Below, piece by piece: positions 17,068 to 25,806 of a stretch of 64,000 nt of DNA. The translations under genes and the position numbers were made by a program. This DNA is from an uncultured Paraprevotella sp. (GTDB taxonomy: Bacteria; Bacteroidota; Bacteroidia; Bacteroidales; Bacteroidaceae). The DNA lies in contig URDY01000005.1 in assembly GCA_900546665.1 (NCBI GenBank), positions 1-64,000 of the forward strand, in the 5' to 3' direction. Position 1 is the first letter of the stretch; each line of letters begins with the position of its first letter. A model generated the notes under the pieces. The model made no database searches, was not told where the DNA came from, and saw only the letters and a program-made list of their open reading frames with translations.

Positions 17068-18162
17068 ATGAAAAAGAAATCTGTTTTTCTGTCCTTAGCA
17101 TTATTGTTGACTCTAGGAAACGGCATCACAAATGCCCAATCTTATAAAAACTGGACCAAAGAAGCACCACGATTTGACGACAGTTTCCTTGTTACAGATG
17201 AAGCCAGACGTATCGGCACACAAGTTCTGATTTACCAGTTGGAAAGTGGCGGATGGCCGAAAAACATCAACATGGCAATCCCTATTGACAGTACACAAAT
17301 CAACAAACTGACTGCGCAAAAAAAACAGATACGGAACGGTACCATCGACAACAGTGCCACAACCACTGAAATCCAATTCCTGTCCAGACTCTATAATGCG
17401 ACTCACACCGAAGAGTATCAACAAGCTGCCATTAAAGGTATATATTACCTCATCGATGCCCAATATGACAACGGAGGCTGGCCTCAGTTCTACCCGGACG
17501 CAAAAGGATATCACGCCCAGATCACATTCAACGATAATGCCATGGTCAGAGTTCTCAGACTTTTGAGAGACGTAGCCCAAGGGAAACCACCTTATACGTT
17601 CATAGGCGACTCTGTCAGACAACTGTCGCAAACGGCTTTCGACAAAGGAATCAGATGTATATTGGATTGTCAGGTCAGACAACACGACACGCTGACCGTA
17701 TGGTGTGCACAACATGACCGGACAACCCTTCTTCCCTGCAAGGCTCGTGCTTATGAACTGCCGTCATTAAGCGGATCTGAATCCGCAGACATAGTCCTGC
17801 TGCTGATGTCAATCCCTAATCCGGACAAAGATGTGCAGAAAGCCATAGAGAGTGCCGTGGAATGGTTCAGAAAGTCGGCCATCACAACATACAGGAGAGA
17901 GAATTACATCAATTCCGAAGGCAAACCGGACTATACCATGAAACCAACGGCTGAAGCTCCCCGTATGTGGGCACGTTTCTACGATCTGGATACCAATGAA
18001 CCGTTTTTCTGTGGAAGAGACGGCATCAAAAAGAAACGCGTGGAAGACATCGAATATGAACGCCGCAACGGTTACAGTTGGTTTGGCAAACAGGGCGAGA
18101 AGGTTCTGAAGGAATACGTCAAATGGAAAAACAGCCTGGAACAGGCTGATAAAAAAGAATAA
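17068..18162 (+). CDS. Pectate lyase, polysaccharide lyase family 10
   Basis: A 364-residue exported PL10 pectate lyase that cleaves polygalacturonate by beta-elimination. A signal peptide (about 1-24) ends at TNAQS. Family-typical segments: QLESGGWPKNINM, GTIDNSATTTEIQFLSRLY, QYDNGGWPQFYPD, ITFNDNAMVRVLRLLRDV, and PCKARAYELPSLSGSES, which carries the conserved Arg thought to act as catalytic base. PRMWARFYDL and GRDG near the end are also common in the family. Length matches a stand-alone catalytic domain. It has its own promoter and no SusC/SusD partners nearby, so it is an isolated pectin-degrading gene here. Confidence 0.92.
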   Translation: MKKKSVFLSLALLLTLGNGITNAQSYKNWTKEAPRFDDSFLVTDEARRIGTQVLIYQLESGGWPKNINMAIPIDSTQINKLTAQKKQIRNGTIDNSATTTEIQFLSRLYNATHTEEYQQAAIKGIYYLIDAQYDNGGWPQFYPDAKGYHAQITFNDNAMVRVLRLLRDVAQGKPPYTFIGDSVRQLSQTAFDKGIRCILDCQVRQHDTLTVWCAQHDRTTLLPCKARAYELPSLSGSESADIVLLLMSIPNPDKDVQKAIESAVEWFRKSAITTYRRENYINSEGKPDYTMKPTAEAPRMWARFYDLDTNEPFFCGRDGIKKKRVEDIEYERRNGYSWFGKQGEKVLKEYVKWKNSLEQADKKE

Positions 18163-18181
18163 TACCATAACGGCATTATAC

Positions 18182-18207
18182 AAAAAAGGGAGGAATTTCT
18201 TCCTCCC
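18182..18207 (-). terminator. Terminator of the ilv operon
   Basis: GGGAGGAA and TTCCTCCC form an 8-base stem with a 4-base loop (18188-18207). Six T residues follow on the minus strand, 15 bases past the ilvC stop. Confidence 0.85.
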
Positions 18208-18221
18208 TGCTATCTGAAAAA

Positions 18222-19265
18222 TTAATTGTTTTCCGGACGCAATTTACGAACTGTTTCAGCAGTACGCCACATTTCACTGTCATGCAAAGCTTTCAACTCG
18301 AGCTCCAGTTTCTCACGGTAGTCAGGCTGAGAGTTAGAATCAATTGAAATCTGAGCTTCGTTACCAGTCTTCACTGATTCATACAGTTTCTGCATTACCG
18401 GTTTAATAGCATCGTGGAACGGACCCATCCAGTCCAAAGCACCACGCTGAGCTGTAGTTGAACAGTTAGCATACATCCAGTCCATACCTTTCTGAGCGAA
18501 AAGCGGCATCAATGACTGAGTCAACTCTTCTACTGTTTCATTGAATGCCTCAGAAGGAGTATGACCATTTTCACGCAATACTTCATACTGAGCCAACAAC
18601 AAGCCCTGGATAGCACCCATCAGAGAACCACGTTCACCTGTCAAGTCAGAATAAACCTCACGCTTGAAAGTAGTCTCAAACAAGTAACCTGAACCGATAC
18701 CGATACCGAATGCCAATGTACGGTTCAAAGCATTGCCGGTTGCATCCTGATAAACAGCGTATGAACTGTTCAATCCACGGCCTTCAAGGAACATGGTACG
18801 CAAAGAAGTACCTGAACCCTTAGGAGCCACCATGATCACGTCTATATCTGCAGGCGGAATAATATTGGTTCTTTCCTTGTAAGTAATACCGAAACCGTGT
18901 GAGAAATACAAAGCCTTTCCCGGAGTCATATATTCTTTGATTTTCGGCCATACTGCAATCTGAGCAGCATCAGAAAGCAACATACATACGATTGTACCCT
19001 TCTGGGCTGCTTCCTCAATTGAGAACAAAGTCTCACCAGGAACCCAACCGTCAGCCACAGCCTTGTCATAAGTATGACCCGGACGCTGACCCACAATCAC
19101 ATTGAATCCATTGTCACGCAAGTTGCATGCCTGACCAGGACCCTGTACACCATAACCTAATACTGCAATAGTCTCGTTCTTCAAGATTTCACGAGCTTTC
19201 TCCAATGGAAATTCTTCGCGGGTCATCACATTCTCGATTACACCGCCAAAATTCATTTCTGCCAT
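18222..19265 (-). CDS. ilvC: Ketol-acid reductoisomerase
   Basis: A 347-residue class I ketol-acid reductoisomerase, the second step of valine and isoleucine synthesis. The Rossmann motif is VLGYGVQGPGQACNLRDNG (about residues 35-53), and the beta2-alphaB loop that decides NADPH or NADH use reads GQRPGHTYDKA, unlike the usual Arg/Ser-rich NADPH loop. The C-terminal all-alpha domain has GERGSLMGAIQGLL and EAFNETVEELTQ, providing Mg2+ ligands. It is the last gene of the ilv cluster; a 114-base gap with its own -7 box separates it from the thioesterase gene. Confidence 0.96.
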   Translation of the reverse strand: MAEMNFGGVIENVMTREEFPLEKAREILKNETIAVLGYGVQGPGQACNLRDNGFNVIVGQRPGHTYDKAVADGWVPGETLFSIEEAAQKGTIVCMLLSDAAQIAVWPKIKEYMTPGKALYFSHGFGITYKERTNIIPPADIDVIMVAPKGSGTSLRTMFLEGRGLNSSYAVYQDATGNALNRTLAFGIGIGSGYLFETTFKREVYSDLTGERGSLMGAIQGLLLAQYEVLRENGHTPSEAFNETVEELTQSLMPLFAQKGMDWMYANCSTTAQRGALDWMGPFHDAIKPVMQKLYESVKTGNEAQISIDSNSQPDYREKLELELKALHDSEMWRTAETVRKLRPENN

Positions 19266-19339
19266 GTTCTATTATTATTATTTATGCAGCCATCGCTGCG
19301 TTTTTAATTAAAATGTCTATTTATTATTAAATTCACACG

Positions 19340-19347
19340 CAAAGTTA
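19340..19347 (-). promoter_or_regulatory. Candidate internal promoter of ilvC
   Basis: Reads TAACTTTG on the minus strand (fits TAnnTTTG), about 75 bases before the ilvC start codon. It may allow ilvC to be expressed apart from the rest of the ilv operon. Confidence 0.45.
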
Positions 19348-19379
19348 CAAAATTATTCGAAATATCCTAGAATAAATTG

Positions 19380-20144
19380 CTATTTGTTATCAAATTTAAT
19401 TTTACTTCGGCAAACTACTTCTCCTTCAGGCTGGTCACTTCCCACATTTTTACGGACTTCGATGTCATAAATGCCCTCATCTACCTCATCACGGAAGAAG
19501 CTCAATGTATCGCCATAATAACTTTCTGCCACATAAGCCATCTCAAAACGGGCCACCTTTTTCTCAGCAAACCACTGCTTCGGGAAAAGATCGAGTATAT
19601 GTTCTATATACTTGATACTGTTGACATGCCCGTTGATATCGATGTCATTATAATAAACCTCTATGGTACGCAACGGCATTTGCTGAGTTACCTTGATCCT
19701 TCCGGGTTTCTCTATCGGACAAATCTTGTCAGTCTCGATATAGTCAACCAGTTCCTGACCGTGCAAAGCCAACAAGTCGGCCGGCTTTCGGGTATCGAGA
19801 TTGATCATGGCCCAAACAGAGCGGGCATAACCATACACCTTGCCATCCTTTCCGTAAATAGTAAAGTTACGGTCCGTGAACAGACGGTAAACATTTTCAA
19901 TCCAGGTATCTACCGAAAAAGTCTCATACTCCGAAGGCATATCCATCATTTCCACAGCCAGCCGTGAAAGCACCCACGTATAGTTACTCTCATTCATTTC
20001 CGCTATACCGAAACCACGTTCGGTAGCATGGAAACCGGCACTGTTCAGCAAATGATTGCCCAATACCCCCATAAAAAGCTTTCCCGTAAAATCCACATGA
20101 AACGGTTCTGCCACAAATGTATATGTACCTACCTTATCTTTCAT
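19380..20144 (-). CDS. Acyl-ACP thioesterase
   Basis: A 254-residue acyl-acyl carrier protein thioesterase of the FatA/FatB-like family, which releases fatty acids from acyl-ACP. It has two hotdog halves. The first has GNHLLNSAGFHATERGFG and WVLSRLAVEMMDMP. The second has DIDINGHVNSIKYIEHILD, carrying the Asp, Asn and His expected at the active site of plant-type enzymes. It is tightly packed in the ilv operon (2 bases after ilvN), an arrangement that recurs in Bacteroidetes and suggests a link between branched-chain precursor supply and branched-chain fatty acid metabolism (inference). Confidence 0.88.
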   Translation of the reverse strand: MKDKVGTYTFVAEPFHVDFTGKLFMGVLGNHLLNSAGFHATERGFGIAEMNESNYTWVLSRLAVEMMDMPSEYETFSVDTWIENVYRLFTDRNFTIYGKDGKVYGYARSVWAMINLDTRKPADLLALHGQELVDYIETDKICPIEKPGRIKVTQQMPLRTIEVYYNDIDINGHVNSIKYIEHILDLFPKQWFAEKKVARFEMAYVAESYYGDTLSFFRDEVDEGIYDIEVRKNVGSDQPEGEVVCRSKIKFDNK

Positions 20145-20146
20145 CG

Positions 20147-20731
20147 TCAGATTTTCGTTTCACCATTTTTCTGCTGCTCCTCGTATGACTTGCGTCTTTC
20201 TTCAAGGAATTCATCCAAATATTCCGTACAGCTCTTTGTAATGGCAATACGTCCTGAACGAACATATTGCAACACACAGTTGAATTCATTCAAAGCATAA
20301 TAGAGAGACATGATGTCATCCGTAAGTCCTTTTTTGCTTACAACCGTATAAGTAGGATTGACTTCCACAATCTGTGCACCATGATGACGCACGGCAGAAG
20401 AAATACCCGGATTGGCAAGCACAGCCGATGTAGACAGCTTGTAAAGTCCTACTTCCTGAATAAAGATCTCGTCATCCGTAAAGTAATTGGCCTGAAGCAC
20501 ATCTATTTTTTTCTCTATCTGCTTGGTTATGATCTGTATCTGCTCCTCATCACTCCAACAGGTTATCGTATATTTATGCACTCCCTTGATGCTGGAAGCC
20601 GATACATTCAAACTTTCGATATTCACCTGACGACGTGTAAATACAGCCGTGACCTGATTCAGAAGTCCCGCAAAGTTTTCGGAAAAAACGATCAGGGTAT
20701 AAAATTTCTTTTCTTGTTCCATCGCATGCAT
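20147..20731 (-). CDS. ilvN: Acetolactate synthase small (regulatory) subunit
   Basis: A 194-residue regulatory subunit of acetolactate synthase. The N-terminal ACT domain (about residues 10-85) starts FYTLIVFSENFAGLLNQVTAVFTRRQVNIESL and should bind valine for feedback inhibition. The C-terminal half (about 90-185) is the usual small-subunit domain. The start is either the ATG at 20731, four bases past the ilvB stop, or an in-frame ATG at 20722 (MEQEKK); both are plausible. It is directly coupled to ilvB upstream and to the thioesterase gene downstream. Confidence 0.93.
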   Translation of the reverse strand: MHAMEQEKKFYTLIVFSENFAGLLNQVTAVFTRRQVNIESLNVSASSIKGVHKYTITCWSDEEQIQIITKQIEKKIDVLQANYFTDDEIFIQEVGLYKLSTSAVLANPGISSAVRHHGAQIVEVNPTYTVVSKKGLTDDIMSLYYALNEFNCVLQYVRSGRIAITKSCTEYLDEFLEERRKSYEEQQKNGETKI

Positions 20732-20734
20732 ACT

Positions 20735-22432
20735 TTAATAGTCCAACACCATATCGTCAACATCATTACCCGGGCAGCACATCGGCAATACCTTGCCTTC
20801 CTCAATCACTGCCACCTGAAGAAGATAGGGACCTTCCGTAGTGATCATCTTACGGATAGCGCCTTCCAGATCCTCGCGGTTGACCACGGTTTCATTCGGG
20901 ATATTGTAAGCAGAAGCAATCATATTATAATCGGGGTTCATCATCGGCGTAAACGAATAGCGTTTGCCGAAGAACATTTCCTGCCACTGGCGCACATTTC
21001 CCAGATAATTGTTATTCAAGAGAATGATCTTCACCGGACTACGCTGTTCCATGATTGTACCCAATTCCTGCAATGTCATCTGCATACCACCATCACCAAG
21101 GAACAGACAAACCATACGGCCCGGCGCTCCGAATGTGGCTCCCACTGCAGCCGGCAGTCCAAAACCCATCGTACCCATTCCACCGGAAGTCACGATACTG
21201 CGTTTCTCGGTAAACTTAAAATAGCGGGCTGCCATCATCTGGTTCTGACCGACATCTGTCACCAAAATAGCTTTGTTGTCTGTCATTTCGGTCACCTTGC
21301 GTACGACCTCACCCATCTTGATCGGTCCTTCAGCCGGATGAATCTCCGGTTGGATTACCACTTCGTTCTCCTTGTCAAGATGTTCCTTGAAACTGTTTTT
21401 CCATTCCGTATGCTCATTTTTATTGACTAAGGCCAATACGGCTGCTAATGTTTCCTTACAGTTTCCAAGCACAGCTACGTCCACGGGTACATTCTTATTG
21501 ATCTCACTCGGATCAATCTCAAAATGAATCTTCTTAGCCTGTGTAGCATAAGTACTCAGTTTGCCTGTGATACGGTCATCGAAACGCATGCCGACAGCAA
21601 TCAGCACATCACATTCCTGGGTTTTTACACTGTTGGCCAAACTTCCGTGCATTCCCAACATACCCATATTAAGTGGATGGTCTGAAGGCAATGCTGAAAG
21701 ACCGAGCAAGGTGCAACCAGCCGGAATATCAGCTTTTTCAATCAATTCGCGGACTTCAGTCTGGGCACCACCCAATTCGACTCCCTGTCCAACCAATATA
21801 AACGGACGCTTGGCGCCATTAATCAACTCAGCTGCCTGACGTACACTTTCAGGATCAGTCTTCGGTACCGGCACGTAACTGCGGATAAAGTTGATTTTCT
21901 CAGGTTTGTAGTCGACCATGCTGACCTGCGCATTCTTGGCAAAGTCCAGTACAACCGGCCCCGGACGACCGCTACGTGCAATATAAAATGCCCGGCTTAC
22001 AGCCCACGCGATGTCTTCAGGCCGTCTGATCTGGTACGACCACTTGCTGATAGGCTGAGTCACACCCACCAGATCACATTCCTGAAAAGCATCAGAACCC
22101 AGCATAGACACACCGACCTGACCGGCGATGACCACAATAGGCGTACTGTCCATCATGGCATCAGCAATACCGGTGATGGTATTGGTAGCTCCCGGACCGC
22201 TGGTAACCAGACAGACTCCGACCTTGCCCGATACTCTGGCATAACCCTGAGCAGCATGCGTCGCTGCCTGCTCATGACGGACCAGAATATGGTTCAACCG
22301 ATCCTTATATCCATACAAAGCATCATATACGGGCATAATGGCACCGCCCGGATAACCGAATAGCGTTGTCACTCCTTCATTGATCAATGCGCGCATCAAC
22401 GCTTCGGAACCTGTTATTTTTTCTGTAGACAT
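20735..22432 (-). CDS. ilvB: Acetolactate synthase large (catalytic) subunit
   Basis: A 565-residue thiamine-diphosphate enzyme forming acetolactate and acetohydroxybutyrate. The N-terminal Pyr domain has GYPGGAIMPVYDAL and RHEQAATHAAQGYARVSG with the cofactor-activating Glu. The middle FAD-binding domain includes GMLGMHGSLANS and DVLIAVGMRFDDR. The C-terminal PP domain has the ThDP motif GDGGMQMTLQELGTIMEQ...LLNNN. Length is normal. It lies between ilvD (14 bases upstream) and ilvN (adjacent) in the same operon. Confidence 0.97.
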   Translation of the reverse strand: MSTEKITGSEALMRALINEGVTTLFGYPGGAIMPVYDALYGYKDRLNHILVRHEQAATHAAQGYARVSGKVGVCLVTSGPGATNTITGIADAMMDSTPIVVIAGQVGVSMLGSDAFQECDLVGVTQPISKWSYQIRRPEDIAWAVSRAFYIARSGRPGPVVLDFAKNAQVSMVDYKPEKINFIRSYVPVPKTDPESVRQAAELINGAKRPFILVGQGVELGGAQTEVRELIEKADIPAGCTLLGLSALPSDHPLNMGMLGMHGSLANSVKTQECDVLIAVGMRFDDRITGKLSTYATQAKKIHFEIDPSEINKNVPVDVAVLGNCKETLAAVLALVNKNEHTEWKNSFKEHLDKENEVVIQPEIHPAEGPIKMGEVVRKVTEMTDNKAILVTDVGQNQMMAARYFKFTEKRSIVTSGGMGTMGFGLPAAVGATFGAPGRMVCLFLGDGGMQMTLQELGTIMEQRSPVKIILLNNNYLGNVRQWQEMFFGKRYSFTPMMNPDYNMIASAYNIPNETVVNREDLEGAIRKMITTEGPYLLQVAVIEEGKVLPMCCPGNDVDDMVLDY

Positions 22433-22446
22433 AATTACTCTTCTTT

Positions 22447-24249
22447 TTAATCAATTATACGTACACCGCCTTTATCTGCCGAACTGACCATTGAAGCATA
22501 AGCCTTCAATGATTTGGGCACTACGCGGTTACGGGTCATCGGACGCTGCGGACGGGCAGCCAGTTCCTCGTCACTCAATCTGACATTGATACTGCGGTTA
22601 GGAATATCGATTTCAATGATATCGCCGTCCACGATCTTACCGATATTACCTCCTGCTGCCGCTTCAGGTGACACGTGTCCGATACTCAAACCGGACGTAC
22701 CGCCAGAGAAACGGCCGTCTGTAATCAATGCACATTCCTTACCCAGATGACGGCTCTTGAGATAAGATGTCGGATAAAGCATTTCCTGCATACCCGGGCC
22801 TCCCTTCGGACCTTCGTGGGTAATCACCACGACATCGCCGCTTACGACCTTTCCGCCCAAAATGCCTTCACAGGCATCTTCCTGCGAATCGAATACTTTG
22901 GCCGGACCGCTGAAACGCCAGATGCTTTCATCCACACCGGCTGTCTTGACCACGCAACCATCCTGAGCGATATTTCCGAACAGGACAGCCAAACCGCCAT
23001 CTTTGCTGTAGGCATGCTCCACATCACGAATACATCCTGCAGCGCGGTCGGTATCCAAAGTCTCGTATACCTTGTTCTGTGAACCCATCCGGGTGCTGAA
23101 GACCCCTCCCGGCGCACTGGTATAAATACGTTTGGCTTCCGGATCCACATCCGCTTTCAATATACTGTATTTTTCGATATCCTCACCCAGCGTTGATCCG
23201 TTCACCCGCTTGCAAGTCGTATCCAGCAAACCGGCCTTATTCAGTTCACCGAGAATATTAAGGATACCTCCGGCACGGTTACATTCCTGAATAGAATATT
23301 TCTGGGTATTGGGAGCCAGCTTGCACAGACAAGGCACATGTCGGCTCAACATATCTATATCTGCCATTTTGAAATCCACTCCGGCCTCATTAGCCACAGC
23401 CAGCAAGTGTAACACGGTATTGGAAGAACCACCCATTGCAATATCAAGCGTCATGGCATTCAGGAAAGCCTGACGGGTAGCAATGCTCTTCGGCAATACA
23501 CTTTCATCACCTTCTTCATAATACTTATAGGCATTCTTAACAATCAATGCAGCTGCATCCTTGAACAACTGCAATCGGTTGGCATGTGTAGCCAGTATCG
23601 TACCATTTCCGGGAAGAGAAAGACCGATAGCTTCAGTCAGACAGTTCATACTGTTGGCCGTAAACATACCCGAACAACTTCCGCATCCGGGACAGGCACA
23701 GGATTCTATTTTAGCTATTTCCTCGTCACTAACAGTCGTATCTGCTGCCTTGATCATGGCCGTAATCAGATCGGCATTCTCACCGTTGATCTTGTGCGCC
23801 TCCATCGGACCGCCAGAAACGAATACCGTAGGAATGTTCAGGCGCATACTGGCCATCAGCATACCCGGAGTAATCTTATCGCAGTTGGAAATACAGATCA
23901 TGGCATCAGCCTTATGGGCATTAACCATATATTCCACACTGTCGGCAATGATATCGCGTGACGGCAAAGAATAAAGCATACCGTCGTGCCCCATGGCTAT
24001 ACCGTCGTCTATGGCTATGGTATTGAACTCGGCTGCATAACATCCCAGCTTCTCAATTTCCGCCTTGACCATCTGACCTACCTCATGCAAATGGGTATGT
24101 CCGGGTACGAATTGCGTGAATGAATTGACTATCGCAATAATCGGTTTTCCAAATTGTTCGTGTTTCATTCCGTTGGCCACCCACAAGGCACGGGCTCCCG
24201 CCATACGTCTTCCTTCTGTGCTTTGCGCACTACGCAGTTTGTTTTTCAT
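22447..24249 (-). CDS. ilvD: Dihydroxy-acid dehydratase
   Basis: A 600-residue IlvD that makes the 2-oxo acids in valine and isoleucine synthesis with an oxygen-sensitive iron-sulfur cluster. Cluster cysteines are seen in [13 protein letters not shown] and [18 protein letters not shown]. The C-terminal motifs [23 protein letters not shown] and [12 protein letters not shown] are family hallmarks. It is the first gene of the ilv operon and has a full-consensus promoter 41 bases upstream. The leader is short (about 30-35 bases), too short for a classical attenuator peptide, so regulation is more likely at the promoter. Confidence 0.97.
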   Translation of the reverse strand: MKNKLRSAQSTEGRRMAGARALWVANGMKHEQFGKPIIAIVNSFTQFVPGHTHLHEVGQMVKAEIEKLGCYAAEFNTIAIDDGIAMGHDGMLYSLPSRDIIADSVEYMVNAHKADAMICISNCDKITPGMLMASMRLNIPTVFVSGGPMEAHKINGENADLITAMIKAADTTVSDEEIAKIESCACPGCGSCSGMFTANSMNCLTEAIGLSLPGNGTILATHANRLQLFKDAAALIVKNAYKYYEEGDESVLPKSIATRQAFLNAMTLDIAMGGSSNTVLHLLAVANEAGVDFKMADIDMLSRHVPCLCKLAPNTQKYSIQECNRAGGILNILGELNKAGLLDTTCKRVNGSTLGEDIEKYSILKADVDPEAKRIYTSAPGGVFSTRMGSQNKVYETLDTDRAAGCIRDVEHAYSKDGGLAVLFGNIAQDGCVVKTAGVDESIWRFSGPAKVFDSQEDACEGILGGKVVSGDVVVITHEGPKGGPGMQEMLYPTSYLKSRHLGKECALITDGRFSGGTSGLSIGHVSPEAAAGGNIGKIVDGDIIEIDIPNRSINVRLSDEELAARPQRPMTRNRVVPKSLKAYASMVSSADKGGVRIID

Positions 24250-24289
24250 TATATCTTTATATCTTTTTTAACTTTTTCTATTGAGTTCA

Positions 24290-24320
24290 CAAAATTAAGT
24301 CTTTTTCTATATTCAGCAAA
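24290..24320 (-). promoter_or_regulatory. Bacteroidetes-type promoter of the ilv operon
   Basis: On the minus strand TTTG (24320-24317) is followed after 19 bases by TAATTTTG (24297-24290). This is a full match to the consensus and spacing, 41 bases before the ilvD start codon. Confidence 0.75.
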
Positions 24321-24367
24321 AGTTTACCCCATAAAAATGGCTGAAAAATAAAAATATAAGCATTATA

Positions 24368-24393
24368 TGTGATAAAAATTAGAGAATATCACA
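24368..24393. promoter_or_regulatory. Inverted repeat upstream of the ilv promoter
   Basis: TGTGATA and TATCACA form a perfect 7-base inverted repeat with a 12-base spacer, about 50 bases upstream of the -33 box. The position suits an activator site. A similar TGTGATA/TATCACA pair lies before gltB. Regulator unknown. Confidence 0.35.
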
Positions 24394-24498
24394 AAATTTA
24401 CATCATTTTAAACAAACTATAAGAAAGAACACATAAAGCCAATAAAGAAAGAACAGTTTTGAAAGGGATATATACCTCATAAGAACATAGAGACTGAT

Positions 24499-25806
24499 TC
24501 AGGCAAAATCCAGCACAAACGTCGTATTCCATCCGGATGTGCCTGAAGGCAATAAAGTGATGCTGCCATTCGAAAGAGTCATGATCTGTTTACAGACTGA
24601 CAACCCGATACCGCTCCCATGAGCTTTCGTGGTAAAGAACGGAACAAATATATGCTGCCGGACTTCTTCAGAAATAGCCGGACCGTCATTGCAGACCTTT
24701 ATAACGACATGATCATCCTCACGTACATAAGACAGGATTTCTATCTGTCCGATGTCCTCCCCTATTGCCTGAACGGCATTGCGCACCAGGTTAATGACAA
24801 CCTGACGAATAAGATGCTTGTCAGCATAAAGCAATATGTCTTCAGGCACTATACTGACATTCAAACTGATATGCTGCGGAATCATTTTAAGCGTGGCTAT
24901 TTCATCTGTCAGCTCATGGATATAGAACAAAGCCGGCACCGATGTGGGCAAGGACGAAAACTTCCGGTAATTTTCCACCCACGACAACAATCCCTGCGAA
25001 GTAGAATAAATGACAGACAACCCTTCCTGCAACTGGGCCGGTGTTCTGTCCTTCTTCTCAAGCAAAGAGGCGCTAAGGGATACGACCGGCGTAATGGCAT
25101 TCATGATTTCATGAGTCAGCACATGTGACATTTTGATCCAGGCATCCAGTTCACGTTCATCCACGGCTGCTCTCAAATCGTTCAACGTAAAAATGCGCAA
25201 TTGACCTTGCTGCAGTTTCAGTACTGCCACGCCAAGCAAGATTTCCTTAGTGCCCTTCGGTGTTTCATAGGACAGGCGTTTTTGCCCATCCGGCACAGCC
25301 AGACGGAATGCATCCGCCACATATCCGCCCAGTCTGTCCAACTGCTTCATCCTGGACAATGCCGGAATCCCCAACATTTTCAATGCCTTTCCGTTGCATT
25401 GCACCACATTGTCTTCTTCATCCACCACAATAATTCCCGTATTGACATGGTCAAGGATCAGTTTATAGAACGTTTCCCTTTCTGCCAGTACCCGACGGTT
25501 CTTATCCAATATCCGGCTATACGAATCCATCAAGGAATTCAGATGACGCGTAGTATAATCCCACCACCCTTTGACCGGGAAACGGAATGAAAAATCATCA
25601 TTAATAAAAGCCTTGAGCATCAACTCGAATTTTTCATTGAGGTTACGCTGTGAACGGAGCGTCAACATAATGACATACACCACACCGGCCATCACAAACA
25701 AAGCCCATCCCCAATATCCCTCATACACCAGACTCACTCCCAATGCAGCAAGCAAAGCCAGACAAACAACCTGGCGAAGGGCAAAGAAACGGTATTTATA
25801 ATCCAT
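24499..25806 (-). CDS. NtrB-like sensor histidine kinase
   Basis: A 435-residue inner-membrane histidine kinase. Two membrane helices (about residues 11-27 and 32-49) have almost no loop between them, so the sensor is membrane-embedded or cytoplasmic. A PAS domain (about 108-190, YKLILDHVNTGIIVVDEEDNVVQCNGKALKMLG) follows, then the dimerisation/phosphoacceptor helix with His232 in MSHVLTHEIMNAITP. The ATPase domain has NLVRNAVQAIG (N box), NDGPAI (G1) and GSGIGLSVCKQIM (G2). It overlaps the response regulator gene by 11 bases and is the second gene of the pair. The signal is unknown; the efflux operon next door is the likely target system. Confidence 0.93.
   Translation of the reverse strand: MDYKYRFFALRQVVCLALLAALGVSLVYEGYWGWALFVMAGVVYVIMLTLRSQRNLNEKFELMLKAFINDDFSFRFPVKGWWDYTTRHLNSLMDSYSRILDKNRRVLAERETFYKLILDHVNTGIIVVDEEDNVVQCNGKALKMLGIPALSRMKQLDRLGGYVADAFRLAVPDGQKRLSYETPKGTKEILLGVAVLKLQQGQLRIFTLNDLRAAVDERELDAWIKMSHVLTHEIMNAITPVVSLSASLLEKKDRTPAQLQEGLSVIYSTSQGLLSWVENYRKFSSLPTSVPALFYIHELTDEIATLKMIPQHISLNVSIVPEDILLYADKHLIRQVVINLVRNAVQAIGEDIGQIEILSYVREDDHVVIKVCNDGPAISEEVRQHIFVPFFTTKAHGSGIGLSVCKQIMTLSNGSITLLPSGTSGWNTTFVLDFA

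Noticed and set aside
19286-19299. GCAGC-CATC-GCTGC hairpin in the ilvC leader as an attenuator
   Set aside because: The T tract is on the plus strand, while ilvC is transcribed from the minus strand, so it does not form an intrinsic terminator for that transcript.
20267-21430. 387-codon open frame on the plus strand
   Set aside because: Antisense to ilvN/ilvB, with His/Arg-rich low-complexity translation and no start-site signals.
24250-24298. Leader-peptide attenuator for ilvD
   Set aside because: The promoter places the start site about 30-35 bases before the ATG, leaving no room for a leader peptide and alternative stems.
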